From Asterias rubens (Eukaryota; Echinodermata; Asteroidea; Forcipulatida; Asteriidae): a DNA stretch of 64,000 nt. The notes beneath the pieces are model-generated. The model made no database searches. It was given only the letters and a program-made list of their open reading frames with translations, and was not told where the DNA came from. This document shows, in pieces, positions 23,352-35,620 of the stretch (position 1 is its first letter; each line of letters starts with the position of its first letter). The translations under genes were made by a program, and so were the position numbers. The stretch lies in the NCBI RefSeq assembly GCF_902459465.1, contig NC_047068.1, forward strand, positions 19,863,195 through 19,927,194, written 5' to 3'.

Positions 23352-23734
23352 GGTTACAGCTCGATAGTCCGAAGGTTCGATTGTCCGAAGGTTGGTTAGT
23401 CCGAAGGTTCGTGTGTCCGAAGGTTCAATAGTCCGAAGGTTCAATAGTCTGAATTGACAATAAGGTCCGATAGTCTGAATTGACAATAAGGTTTGATCGT
23501 TGATTCGGACTATCGGACCTTATCGTCGATTCAGACTACCGAACTTTCGGACCAGTGAAACTTCAGATCAACTGAACCTTCGGACTATCGCATCGAATGT
23601 TCAGAGAAACGAACCCTATTTCAATTTTGGACTAATGAACCCCCTGTTATGGGAAATTTGTGCGTTCGAACTATCAAACCTTCGGACAGTTAAACCTTCG
23701 GACCAGCGGACCTTCAGACTATCGGGCAGACACC
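23352..23734. mobile_element. Foldback-like element with 16-bp minisatellite arms
   Basis: The left arm (about 23368-23490) repeats a 16-bp unit 'agtccgaaggttcgat'. From about 23500 to 23730 the complementary unit (ttcggactatcg; accttcggac) is repeated, so the arms are inverted relative to each other. The element is flanked by the direct repeat GAAATTAT (23344-23351 and 23735-23742), a possible 8-bp target duplication. No transposase ORF. Confidence 0.65.
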
Positions 23735-23744
23735 GAAATTATAA

Positions 23745-25302
23745 CAAAAAATTGCATTGTCCAAAAGGTATTCGATAATCATTGAACCACCATTTCAGCC
23801 ATCATAGACAAAATGTGATTTTAATCAATTCATTGATAACAATACAAGAACATTTAAAAATACATAAATATAGAATAATATTACAAAACAAATATAGAAA
23901 ATACCATTAACGATATTTAACATTTTCAACATTTAATGTACATAACAGAGGAAATGGAAAACAAAATATTTTCCATGGGACTGATCAGTACCCAAAACTC
24001 AGTTTTAACAGGAGAAATGTCCTACCATCCAGTGTTAGTCTCAATGCGCACAATCGCTTGTTCAGCACGCAAAAGATTTTGGGTGAACTATGTGTCCAAG
24101 AAGACCAGCAATAATCATGGCGCGCCCACTTTGAAGCAATGCTGTGCACACAACACATACATATTAACATAATTTCAAATCGTTCTTAACATTGGCATAA
24201 TTTCAAAATCCTTTTAATATTAGCATAGTTTCAAACCCTACTTAATATTGTCATAGTTACATGTAACCCAAAGCATGGCGTTCATCATACTAATCAAAAT
24301 GACGCACATTGTGTTTTTATTATTATTATTATTATCGCATGGCTCCATCAGGAGGTCTATTGTCAGGTCTCCTTTGTAAAGGAGATGCTCCTTTACAAAA
24401 CAAATAAAACCTATGAAGACCTATGAATGAAATCAAAAACTAATTGTAGATATCGAGGTATACCTTATTTCGTATCCACACATTCATTAACTCAAGGTAA
24501 CTGATAATTGCTTTACACCATACAAACATACAAAGCTTCACGGTCGGTGAAAATATAAGGGTAAGGGGTAAGACTGGTATGAAAATAAAAATGACAATCT
24601 GAAAAGTGGAATGAAATTTCCACTTGTGGAAATGATGCTCCCTGAATATACAGACTATAGATTTGCAAACTCTCTACACACTTGCAAATAGATATTTGAA
24701 GGTTTGGCATAAGAAAGGCCAAGTCTTTACATCTCTGTGTGGGCAGGTTTGTCTCTTTCAAAAAAAATCTCAAGGTGCTGTGAGAAGATAAGTTAAAAAA
24801 AAAAAAAAACGCGACATCAGGAAAAATCCTAATAAATCACATGCCTGAAGGATGAAACAGATATTTTTAAATGTTTCGTACGTAGCGCTGGAAATTGACC
24901 AACGTCGGGAACGATCAAGGTAATATACACTGGTTAACAAAAACTCATGTTACCCGCGTTTTTTGTCGTACCAAGACAAAGAAAAAACTAATAAATATCA
25001 CACATTTAAACAAATCTAAAACATATAAATAATTACTTACATACTTTACATAAAACATCTGTGTGTACATGTAGCTTTATAACATCAATTATTTTGCTGG
25101 TCTTGGCCTTGGTGCCCCTTCATACGGACGTAATCTTTGCAAAATTAACATGACCTTGTCCTCTCAAAATAAAACTCTAGGCCTGGCCCACCTAAGGTTC
25201 TTTGCTGGTAACCACCCCAAGTACTCATGCCAGTCTAAGTGCAGTGAAAATTTACAGTAAATAACATGTACATACCTGTCTCCCAGTAACAGTTAATACA
25301 TC
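23745..25302. other. Intergenic, no gene recognised
   Basis: AT-rich, with 'taatttcaaat' / 'catagtttcaaa' strings repeated near 24172-24260 and a short ATT microsatellite at 24316-24336. 'ccttggtgccccttcat' at about 25105 is a family F scrap. Confidence 0.4.
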
Positions 25303-25490
25303 GATCCATTAGGCTCCGCCCTGGCACATGTGAGCAACACGTGAGCCTCTCCTGATGCCATTCTGCAACAACTCTGCCGCGCGCGCCAAGCATACGCGCA
25401 CGCATGTCGGAATTTATAGTGTCGGACCTTTGAGTGTGCTATGGGTTGTGATTGGTCAATACGCAATGGGGCGGAGCTTAATGGATCGGT
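25303..25490. mobile_element. Palindromic MITE-like element
   Basis: Ends are inverted: 'gatccattaggctccgccc' on the left and 'ggggcggagcttaatggatc' on the right, about 185 bp apart. Confidence 0.65.
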
Positions 25491-26054
25491 CTGTTAGGCA
25501 GTGTCGCTATCATAGTATTTTATGAAAGCTAATGGCTATATATTTTACAGTCATTTTCAGTCACACAGCCTTGGCAACTGTCAGACAATCAGAGATCAGT
25601 GACACAATCATTCAATCCTTTAAGCCTGAATTTTACTGTCGCGCCTGCCATATGGCACCTGCGTAAAATATTATGCTGCAATGCACCTCGGGAATGAAAA
25701 AATTGCCGCGACTAGTGTCGAGGCGTGACTAGTCGAGTTGTAAACTTCACTAGTCTCCCAGGGCTGGGGGCAAGTCAAGTACAGCAGTGCATCGCATCAA
25801 CAACAGAAGTGCCAGTGAAATTTCTACATGTACATGTACAACAATGACTTGGGTGAGACCTGTTTCAACCAGTCAGATTTTGATTCAACTTAATTAGTCC
25901 ATAGAAGTACACCTCATTGATCCCACCATTACCAAAAATAAACCGACAGCCATACGCCGGCTGCTACAGCCATGCGCCGGCTGCTACAGCCGTGATAGCT
26001 GCAGCCAAGATTTTGAAACAAGATGATAAAACAAAATGTAACCATGATATGTAT

Positions 26055-26205
26055 CAGGCCTGGAATTACAAGCAAGCCTCCGTTGCCCCTGGTCTTGGCC
26101 TTGGTGCCCCTTCAAAAGTTTCCCATTGACTTTAAGATTTTCCGATGGAAGTGCCCTTTGCAAAATGAAAATGGCCTTGCCCTTTCAAAGATGAAATTCC
26201 AGGCA
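26055..26205 (+). repeat. Dispersed repeat, family F group
   Basis: Begins 'caggcctggaatt' and ends 'gaaattccaggc', with 'cttggtgccccttcaaaagt' inside; related to 6595-6735 and 32982-33165. Confidence 0.55.
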
Positions 26206-26394
26206 TGATATTTATTTGTGAGTTCATATTTGCAAACTATGGTTTTGAATAAATAGGCCTATAAAATGTGAACCAATGATAGATGTACTTAGCTGGCAAC
26301 CAGACTCAACAATTAAATCTTGACAACAGCTGGACGGACGGACTAGCCCCTGTAGTACCGCGCTACCCAATAATGCGGATTGGTCTCACCGGTT

Positions 26395-29300
26395 TCAGGA
26401 GTTTCCAAGCCATGCACAGCCATCTTGTTTGTTTTCTGTGAAGAGGAATTGTGAAAAGGAAAAAACTAAAATTAATAATAATAACTAGTTCTAATATAGT
26501 GCATTCTAATAACCGTATCAATGCGCTTTACATACATTCCCTGGTCATTAGGCCAAATAAACATCCCTTTATACTTTCTCAACTTCCTGGGAGTATACAG
26601 CCCTGAGCTGCCATATGGGGCTTCACATGTATGTTGCTTTTTTATACAATAACAATCGTGTAATATCAACACAGGCTACATTTGCAGGTATCCATTTATA
26701 TGTACTCCTGGGTGAAGAGAAGCAATTATGGTAAAGCAAATTGGACACAAATGCCACAATCAGATTTGAATCCTCATTCCGATGACTTAACCAACAGAAC
26801 ATGAATTGAATGCTCTTAACCACTCAGCCATATGATACCCTTCAAACAGGGCTTTGTTTTGGTAATAAAAGTGGCAAAATTTCATGAGACATCACATGCA
26901 CGACAATTGTGGATTTCTTGATGTAAGGTACAGTGTGTGTAAGATAACGATCTTCTTCTTTAATCGTGTTCACCTTGATTTTGATGTGCGTGCGTGCGTG
27001 ACAGCGGTATAGTAGGATTAGCTATTCCCAGGACGCGATCGAAACACGCCAACCTTGACCCCCAAAAACCCATGGGACATGGAGGAGGCAGTGAATTATC
27101 TGCCCAGTGTGCCATACAATAAGCACGCACTGGATTAATGGTTTTTAGAGGGTGCACATTCCTGGTATATTAGTATCCAAATGGATATTCTGACGTTAAA
27201 TGAAAACAACTCTCAATTTTGCCAGTTTTGCATATTTTGGTCCAAAGATGAAGTGTATCCATCGGAAATATCTTCAGCTTTTGCATTAGACACGATTGCA
27301 TGAAGGTATTTTTTGTGCAATGCTTAATGAGTATTCTTCAGTTTAAAATATGTTGGGATAGGCCTAAGATACAAATATGTAAATATGTTGGGATAAGATA
27401 CAAATATGTGAATGTTACTGAATGTCCACTGTTCAAGCAGCCAATTATTCGAACCTGAGCTCCACCGATCAGCACAAATTGCGGCCAATACTCAACCAAA
27501 ACAAAATGGCACTTTGTTCTTGAGCTAAAATCACTGGCCCTTGGTTGGAGCCCATGCCAGCACCAGCAGCTGCCCCCTCTGTCCCCTTTCATCATCATCC
27601 CCTACAATGAATACCCCAAAGCAATCTTGATCCACAACTCATTCTTATTAATCGTTTGTACACGTATAAAAGAATCGCGTAGGAGAAAGACAAACAAAAT
27701 CCTTTATCACTCTACACCATGTTGCAATTATCTGTGACAGCTGTATAGACATTTTGGCATGCAAGTTTACCATTTGTAGCCATTTTTAAATCCCTACAGT
27801 ATCACCATGGTATCACAGCAATCTCATCTAGACGGAATGCATTTTATGTGTGTGATGTTTTACAGTGTATATTAACCTTCTCAAAAGCTATATTGCGTGT
27901 TAGATTTGAATATTGTCTGGTACAATGACGTGCTTGATCATATCAGTAGCCACTTAAGTTTGAATATCTCAGACTGTCGAGACTGTTGCAAGTCATGGTT
28001 CGGGGCAAGCTTTTGCGTATTTATAAATGTAAGAGAAGGTGATCACAATTCTGAATGACTGTGTATTGCACAATGGTACCAGGGTTTGCTCAATTCAATT
28101 TAATTTAATTTAATGTACATTTATTTTTCATGTCGACAATGACAATTAAGCAAACAGTTGAAAACAAATCACAATGAGTATAAACGTTTTATTCTGGAGG
28201 TTGCTAAGCAAAGGCTTGCCTAGGACCACTTAACATAGCAACTGTCTCTATAGTCTGAGGAATTCAAATGTAAGCAGTTACTTTTGACTAAACAAGTGAT
28301 TGTACCAGACATTATTCAAATCCAACTGGCAAAATGGCTTATTGCCAAGTTTGTAGACTAATGAAAATTGGCGGTTACCCAGTGCTTGGCATTTCCACAG
28401 TGTCCACAATACAACACTTCAGGATGCTCCAATGTACAATGTACTAAGTACAGTGCAAGGCCAGGCTTCCTTTTGACAAGTGACAAGTCGCATTGACGAT
28501 TTATTAGAAAGGATTTGTAGAGTTGCCAACTCAATAATATGCTCTAAAAGCCAGTTCTGCAAAATATATGTTTCTCAGAACATTAGATTGTGTTCATTTT
28601 AAAGCTGAAGAAATGCTCCTGCTGAACAAGTTCCTGATAGTAAAGGTCTCAGATTCAAATTTTGATAAAAAACAAATCAAATATGCCCTACCTATACACT
28701 AGTTGTCTATTTACAGTTTCAATCGATCTTATTATGGAATTAAGCACAATATTGAAGCCTCCCACGCGTCCCTCGAGAGCGCTTGAAGGTTTCTAAAACA
28801 TCCCACCAACAAATCTTTACAGCACACTGAAATCGTGACTTTGTCTGTTTCCATGGCAATGCTGTGAGTGACCCATAAAGAGTGATTATACCAAACGTAC
28901 CTTCCATTTGGGTGTACAAATACACTTATTCTGACATGAAATCATTCCCTACAGTTTACACTTACCCATTTCTGCTAAGTACAGCACCACCTTCCTGTGG
29001 CCGTTCCTCTTTGCAAACGCCCTGGGCGTGCGTTCCTTTTTACTGCATGGCAGAAGTTTGACGTCAGCCTCTTGTATCAACCACTTAACCACAACTAAGT
29101 GTCCATTTTTTGCTGCATGGTGCAAGGCAGTACACCCTATCGGATAAAAGAACAGGAGTTTTATGTCATGCAGAACAATAGGCCTTTGAACATGTTCCCT
29201 TAATCTTGGTCGTGTACCTTGTACCAAACAACAGAAATGAATGCTAATATTCCTTGAACATAAAGAAACCAGACTATTTTTCCTTCCAGCCTCGGTTTGG

Positions 29301-32300
29301 TTACATTGATTTGAATGGAAGAAAAATCGAGATGGCCGCACCATGATAAAGTTCTATTGGGCAGACAACTGCTCAGGGTTCTACCCGTGCACTAGTGTGT
29401 CTGGCCGCCATGCGCGATTTGCATATGTCCATATGCCCCAAAAATTAGCATTCTATATGTTTTTTCCTGTCTTGTAAACAAAATTATTGTTTACAAGACA
29501 AGAAACAACATATAGAATGCTGCAGAAAACTGCACTTTTAAAACCAAGATAAACACAAAGCAGAAAACATTCTGAAGGCCTCGTTTCAATTCACAGCACT
29601 TCAGCAAAACTTCAAAATTTGGGTCCAGAGCGCCCGACATTTTTGAAAAAACTTTGGGAGATCTCTTCTGCCATCATTTGTTCATAAATTAAATAAATTT
29701 CATTAATTTGTGTCCAATCAAGTCTTAAGAGATTTCATAGTACTAGTGACTGCTTGTATTATACAGTGCATGTAGTCTTACTTTCTTTACAGCAGGTAAA
29801 AAGAGGAAAGTTGCAACAACCTTGAGATGTGTAGTTAATTAATAAAACATAAGACTACATTTCAAGTATTCCACCGTTGACATACATTGTACCTGATACT
29901 AAATGTACTACAAAGTATCCCATGTTTGTGTTGTGTTGTGTCGCAATACAACTTATTATATTGCAGTTTGTTTGCACATCATTAATTTATTTTAAAAACA
30001 GGAATTCGACAGGATTTGAAAGGGATAAACAAATCCCATTTTTTTTGTCTGAGGAGTTGTATGTATTAATTTTGGTTTTTACCCATACACCGATGTGTGT
30101 TAGCACTGTATACTCAGTACTTTCCCGAGTCCTGTGAAAACATATCACAAGCATGTTACTCGGGTGGGATTCGAACCCACGACCCTTGCAATTCTGGAGC
30201 AGTGTCTTACCAACTAGACTACCGAGGTTGCCCGGTAGCTAGAGGCATTTTGAATCCTATGTTTTGGCAGCGGGTACCGCAACGATATAAGAGATGTTAA
30301 ATTTGAGTTTTATATACTGAAGGAGTTTTATACATGTCTGCAAAGAATGATAATGACAGGAATAATGGCTCAAGCCAATCACTTGCACAAATTTTTCGAT
30401 AAGTAAGATGCAGACTGTAGACCTTATAACTTATGTTAATTTTTTTTGTACATGTGCCTAACTGATACACTAGTTGTCTATTTACAGTTACCGGTACAAT
30501 TCAATTGATCTTGTTATGGAATAAAGCACAATATTGAAGCATCCCACGCGTCCCTCGAGAGCACTTGAAGGTTTCTAAAACATCCAACCACCAAATCTTT
30601 ACAGCACACTGAAATCGTGACTTTGTCTGTTTCCATGGCAATGCAATGAGTGACCCAATTCTATCATCGCGGCCGAGATGATGTTGAACGCTTACGGCAC
30701 AACTACTGGGGCAAGGATTTCCAGAAGGGAAAATTGTACATCCCTGTTTTATGTTGCTCAATCAGCAATTCATTTGTGAAAACATAATCCTTGGTCTCAA
30801 TGATGTTTTTACTTTTTAATATTTTTTTTTACTTCTAATGTATTCAAATATTTCAACAAACTATAGTATCCAAGGTTTTTCTATTTCAAGATGCAATCAA
30901 TTCAAATTAGAGAATTAATAAGTTAATGAAATGGGATTTGAGGCATAGCACGGTGAGGTATCAATGCATATTTGGTTTACAGTAACAACTACTTGCCAGG
31001 TAGCAGTTATTAAAAGTCAACTAACCAATAAATAAATATTGGATGATTAAAATATTGGTTTAAAGGCAGTGGACACTATTGGTAATTAGTCAAAATATTG
31101 ATTAGCATAAAACCTTTCTTGGTATTGAGTAATGGGGAGAGGTTGATGGTATAAAACATTGTGAGAAACGGCTCCCTCTGAAGTAACATTGTTTTCGAGA
31201 AAGAAGTACTTTTCCACAAATTTGATTTCGAGACCTCAAGTTTAGAATTTGAGGTCTCAAAATCAAGCATCTGAAAGCACACAACTTTGTGTGACAAGGG
31301 TGTTTTTTCTTTCATAGTTATCTCGCAACTCCGACAACCAATCAAGCTAAATGTAACAGATTTCAAAAAATAAACTGTACCCATTTGCATCATAACTGAG
31401 TTTTTCTTGGTTTGCTAGTAATGTCATTTCCAATTCAAGCGTTTCTTTTCAAGAACCATGGCTAAAGAGAACAGGGCAAATCTTAAAGAAACTGGACACT
31501 ATTGGTAATTGTCAAAGAACAGTCTTCTTACTTGGTGTATCTCATCACAACATGCATAAAACAATCATGTGTAGATTTGAACTCAATTGGTCGTCTAAGT
31601 TGCCAGATAATGATGGGAGAAAAAACACCCTTGTCACACGAAGTTGTAAACTGGTGCTTTCATATGCTTGATTATCGAGACGTCAAAATCTTATTCTGAG
31701 GTCTCGAAATGGTAAATTACTTCTTTTTCAAAAACTACGTTACTTCAGAGGGAGTTGTTTCTCGCAATGTGTTATACTATCAACAGCTTTCCATTACTCG
31801 TTACCAAGTAAGGTTTCATGCTAATAATTATTTTGAGTAATTACCAATAGTGTCCACTGCCTTTAAATATATGCATTGTGGATTGGAACAAATAGAGATG
31901 GCAGTATAACCAGTAGCCACAAACACATTATATTTGTATCAGGTAAATGGAGAGACTCTGCACACAATCACGCTCATGTTGCATGATAATATCAAGCATA
32001 AAATGTCAGGGTTAATATTTTTCTTCTTCTTCCGTATACTTTAAAATAAGCATGTATAAATCAGTCACACTCATGGGTGTAGGCGTTTCGGTTTGAATAG
32101 GCTATCTCTGTTGGAAAATTCATTCTGTATTTCATGATAGCATCCTTTTGCGGAATAAAGGCAAAAACATCAGTACATGTATAACAAAATTATGCACATT
32201 CAGCGTTTCTGAACAAATATTCTTAAAATAAATGAAACTAATATTGCAACAAGTATTGATTTGTTGATTTAGAGGGAGGGTTTCAGAATTTGCAAACTAG

Positions 32301-35174
32301 GGCACCCAAATTTGCAAGTCTTTGACAATTAAGGCCTTGATCAAAATTTCTCCCCACTTACATTCCAGTTCATTACAGTCCAGAACAAAGAAAACAAAAA
32401 CATCTGACATTTCTCAAGCTATAAAGCGACCTCATATCTGAATACCTGTACCAAGGCGCCATATATGTTTTAAAATGTCTGTCTTTTTTCCCGAAACTGT
32501 CGGTGGTTGGTCGTAGAGAAACAAACGAAAATCGAAACTCATCTACATTTGCAACAAGACACACCAAGATGGTTTTTATTACAGCCAGCCATTGCCATAG
32601 AAACTAACTGAATAAAGTACCTGCTTGGTCTTGGATATGCGTCTCAGCTCCTTTGCCAATCAGAATCTTGATGCAATCCAAGTTTCCATTCATGGCTGCT
32701 TTGTGCAGTGCTGTCTGCCCATGCTCGTCCTTACAGTCAGGATCCTTAGAATTATACAAAAGTAAAAAGTACACAGGTTTAGAAAATGCACTTGAAAAGT
32801 ACGTGTTCAGGATTTGATGGCAATTCAGGCAGGATGCCCAGCGGTGGCTGCAACTCCAATCTTCCCTGTCATTTAGCCTATGCAGGCAGACAACTCTGTT
32901 GTGGTCTCTGCCCACAGCATCTCTCCTCGGGATAGCATAGATGCCACGCCGCGGCCTCTGTTTCCCAATATCTTGTACTTAGGCCTGGAATTTTATCTTG
33001 CAGTAGGGCAATTTTCATTTTGTAAAGAGCACTTCAAATGGCAAATCTCAATGTCTATGGGAAACTACATGTATTGACGGGGCACAAATGGAGGCCATGG
33101 CCTTTGCTACCTCTGTGTAGTTCCAGGTCTGTGACCTTGGTGCCCCTTTAAAAGTTCCCCAAAAGCTTTATCCAAAAAAAGCAGCTTACAATGTACATAA
33201 ACTGTTGGTTCAAATCAACAAAGCGAAACAAATCCCCAAAACGTTGAGTATCAAACAATGTCAAGAAGAAAGACTACATACAGTATACTCGTACAACACT
33301 CCAGTATAGGCTAAATCAGAAGTCCACATTCAAATTTCACAACCATTTTGACAATCATGTAATATATCTTCAAAGCAATGCAAAACTGATGCATGTGTTA
33401 CAATAAATCACAAAGTGCTGACCAATATCATGCAATTTAAAGTCAGGTTTATTACAAAATACCTATTGCACGCCCTAGGTGACAAAGTCACAAAATAATA
33501 CAGACTACAATACAATAGGAGACTTTCCAACGCTAGGTGGCAGCAGACATACCGGGTAAGTTTCCATTGTTTACGTAGTTCTGAACATGCGCATAATTCT
33601 GAGAACAATGGATTTACCCGGTAAGTCTGCTGCCCTCTATTGTCCCAGAAAGTCTCCCATTGCAAATAACATAGATTTCATTTCCCAATTGCAATACCAA
33701 TTAGACAACAACAAAAATTGATTGACTTTGCACGTGCATTACTACTGAAAATTATGCCTCACAAACTTTATAATGTACGTGTATTAATCGGCAGCAGATT
33801 AAAACAATATAAAAAAAGGTTTAAGCTAAAAATGTAAAATATTGTTTTTATTCTTATGAGGCCTAGGCCTACCAGACGAAACAAATACAGACATTTGCCA
33901 AATCGCAGCAAATTGATGCAAACAATGACCTTTAAAATTGGCACAAATTAAAAAATAATTTGAGATGTTGTTATTCAAGTTAACACTCATACATCACCCT
34001 GTGATATACATCCTGCATTCCTGCCTCTCTGGGTTTTTATAAATATCTGATTGATTATACAGGCCTCACCAAGCCAGCTGATTGATACAGGTTTTATAAA
34101 TAGCAATCTCGCGCAAATTAAATTTGTGGACGGGGGGGCAAACAGTGCGATTGAATGCTGATGAAGCAATCAAGCAATACTATTGTGCATCTCCGAAGTG
34201 GGATTGCAAGAATTTGTTCCTCTTCTATTTTTAATTTTGTTTTTCTGTTAACTTTTGTTTGACTGCATTAAATCAACAAATCTAGCTTTCTTTCTGCTCA
34301 TCAAAAACTGTGCTTTAAAGGCAGTGGACACTATTGGTAATTACTCAAAATAATTTTCAGCATAAAACCTCACTGGTAACGAGTAATGGGAGAGGTTGAT
34401 GGTATAAAACATTGTGAGAAACGGCTCTCTCTAAAGTGACATAGTTTTCGAGAAAGAAGTAATTTTCCACGAATTTGATTTCGAGACCTCAAAATTTAGA
34501 ATCTGAGGTCTCGAAATCAAGCATCTGAAAGCACAAAACAGTGTGACAAGGGTGTTTTTTTATTTCAAAGTTATCTCGCAACTCCAAAGACTAATCGAGC
34601 TGAAATTTTCACAGGTTTGTTATTTTATGCATATGTTGAGATACACCAAGTGAGAAGACTGGTCTTTGACAATTACCAATAGTGTCCACTGTCTTTAAAG
34701 GGAAGGATGTATTAGTTTGGTAATCACTCTGAACACTAAGGGCAGTTAATGCACTTTTGGTTAGAGGCCTACAGCTTTGATACATTTTGAGAAAAAAATC
34801 GCGTAATGTGGTGTAAGGCTCATGTAAAAAGATCAGTTTACTATTGCCCAAAATTTGAATCTGAAAAAAAAAAAAAATACTGTCAGTAAAATTCTTCATA
34901 GAGCTGCTAAGGTTGAATATTGCATGAATATCACAAATATGCAAAATGTTATTTGTGGATGGTAATCATAGTCTAAATCATATTTTGTTAAGTGCTTGGC
35001 TACTTTCAATGCTTAAAAGCAGCTCTATGAAATTAGAACCTGTCAAGCTTGGAACCTGTTCGTTGCATAATAAACTTACATGTAGTACTCTTACTTTAGG
35101 GAACCTTTGTGCAACTTGACTCACCTGTCCCTTGTCTAGAAGTATGCAAAGCACCCCAATGTTTCCGGAGAAAG
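26395..35174 (-). CDS. Ankyrin-repeat protein, C-terminal exons
   Basis: Four minus-strand exons join in phase: 35174-35125, 32744-32621, 29136-28966 and 26435-26395 (stop TGA). Every exon has an AG acceptor, and the first three end at GTGAGT, GTACTT and GTAAGT donors. The product runs AFSGNIGVLCILLDKGQ, then the ankyrin repeat starting DCKDEHGQTALHKAAMNGNL, then CTALHHAAKNGHLVVVKWLI, then TPRAFAKRNGHRKVVLYLAE, ending MENKQDGCAWLGNS. TALHKAA, TALHHAA and NGH/NGN at the expected spacing are ankyrin signatures, giving at least three repeats plus a partial first one. Ankyrin stacks mediate protein binding; the partner cannot be read from sequence. The 35174 exon begins with two bases completing a split codon, so more 5' exons exist to the right, but I could not find them. 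The short last exon is the least certain; its phase fits exactly. Introns are packed with MITEs and SINEs. Confidence 0.82.
26640..26845 (-). repeat. Possible tRNA-derived SINE remnant
   Basis: On the minus strand 'gaggattcaaatctgattgt' could be a decayed B box, and 'tggctgagtggttaagagca' an A-box region. The spacing is longer than in a tRNA. It lies in the last intron of the ankyrin gene. Confidence 0.35.
28698..28895 (-). repeat. Duplicated segment O, copy 1
   Basis: About 190 bp shared with 30468-30665 at high identity, including 'cccacgcgtccctcgagagc', 'tgaaggtttctaaaacatcc' and 'gaaatcgtgactttgtctgt'. No complete ORF is conserved between the copies. Confidence 0.75.
29446..29520. repeat. 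Long perfect-type hairpin
   Basis: Arms 'gcattctatatgtt' plus 'tcttgtaaaca' return as complements 'tgtttacaagac' plus 'aacatatagaatgc', with a 7-base loop 'aaattat'. It lies upstream of ankyrin exon 3, within an intron. Confidence 0.75.
30090..30235 (-). repeat. tRNA-derived SINE with A and B boxes
   Basis: Reading the minus strand from 30235: an A box 'tagtctagttgg', then about 40 bases later a B box 'gggttcgaatcccaccc', both matching the RNA polymerase III consensus. A non-tRNA tail follows (gtactgagtatacagtgcta). The unit is not a normal tRNA gene because the acceptor stem does not pair and the sequence continues into the tail. Related to 3168-3300. Confidence 0.7.
30468..30665 (-). repeat. 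Duplicated segment O, copy 2
   Basis: Matches 28698-28895 from 'acactagttgtctatttaca' through 'catggcaatgc', in the same orientation and 1.77 kb apart. Confidence 0.75.
31060..31355 (+). mobile_element. MITE family A, copy 5 (3' truncated)
   Basis: Left TTAA, left terminal repeat and central hairpin are present. Homology stops after 'tctcgcaactccgacaacca'. Confidence 0.75.
31483..31866 (-). mobile_element. MITE family A, copy 6 (full length, inverted)
   Basis: TTAA at both ends. Inverted relative to copy 5, 130 bp away. The terminal repeat at 31486 carries 'aaactggacactattgg' in place of 'ggcagtggac'. Confidence 0.8.
32982..33165 (+). repeat. Dispersed repeat family F, copy
   Basis: From 'taggcctggaattttatctt' to 'ttccaggtctgtgacc', with 'gggcacaaatggaggccatg' inside. 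Confidence 0.5.
33513..33662. mobile_element. Palindromic MITE family I, copy 1
   Basis: Ends 'caataggagactttcc' and 'agtctcccattg' are inverted. Arms include 'gcagcagacataccgggtaa' and 'ttacccggtaagtctgctgc'. The inner 'gttctgaacatgcgcataat' is also present at 45310-45441 in the opposite orientation. Confidence 0.8.
34315..34698 (+). mobile_element. MITE family A, copy 7 (full length)
   Basis: TTAA at both ends, both terminal repeats and the central hairpin are intact. The right TTAA is shared with a family E fragment. Confidence 0.85.
34695..34870 (-). mobile_element. MITE family E, copy 4 (partial, inverted)
   Basis: The start 'ttaaagggaagga' followed by 'tttggtaatcactct' is the complement of the family E right end seen at 17900-17935 and 20620-20655. 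It abuts family A copy 7 at one TTAA. Confidence 0.6.
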
Positions 35175-35429
35175 CTGTGAAAGAAATTGAAAAGATAGCT
35201 TTAGGGCCTAATATTTCAATAAAGACTTCACATAAATTGCTTTTGCAAATCTGCTTTACATCACGATGATCACGATCAGTGGTTTTATGCAATGGCCGGA
35301 CGTTTTTTGACTAGCAAGGAAAACAACTCAGTTAGGCCTTAATAAAAAAACATCAGTAAACCATAATTGATGTACTTGTGACTTCTCATTTTTCATTATT
35401 TTCTGACTGACAGTTTTAAACGAAGTAAT

Positions 35430-35620
35430 CATCAGACCTGATACTTCACAGAGGCAACACAGGGCGATTTCCCTCCATTACCTCAGGTCACTGCCTCGGT
35501 GCTCTTGAATTGAAATGCTCCAGTGGAAGTTTACAAATCCCTTATAGAGTGCCCTTTACCGGGAAGATGTAAATGCCTTGGTGTCCTTGCCCTTTCAAAA
35601 ACAAACTATTCAGGCCTGAA
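35430..35620 (-). repeat. Dispersed repeat family F, inverted copy
   Basis: 'gacctgatacttcacagagg' through 'ccttgccctttcaaaaac' is the complement of the 110-bp unit tandemly repeated at 18345-18835. Confidence 0.6.

Noticed and set aside
30090-30235. A functional tRNA gene
   Set aside because: A and B boxes are good, but the acceptor stem does not pair and a non-tRNA tail continues, so a tRNA-derived SINE is more likely.
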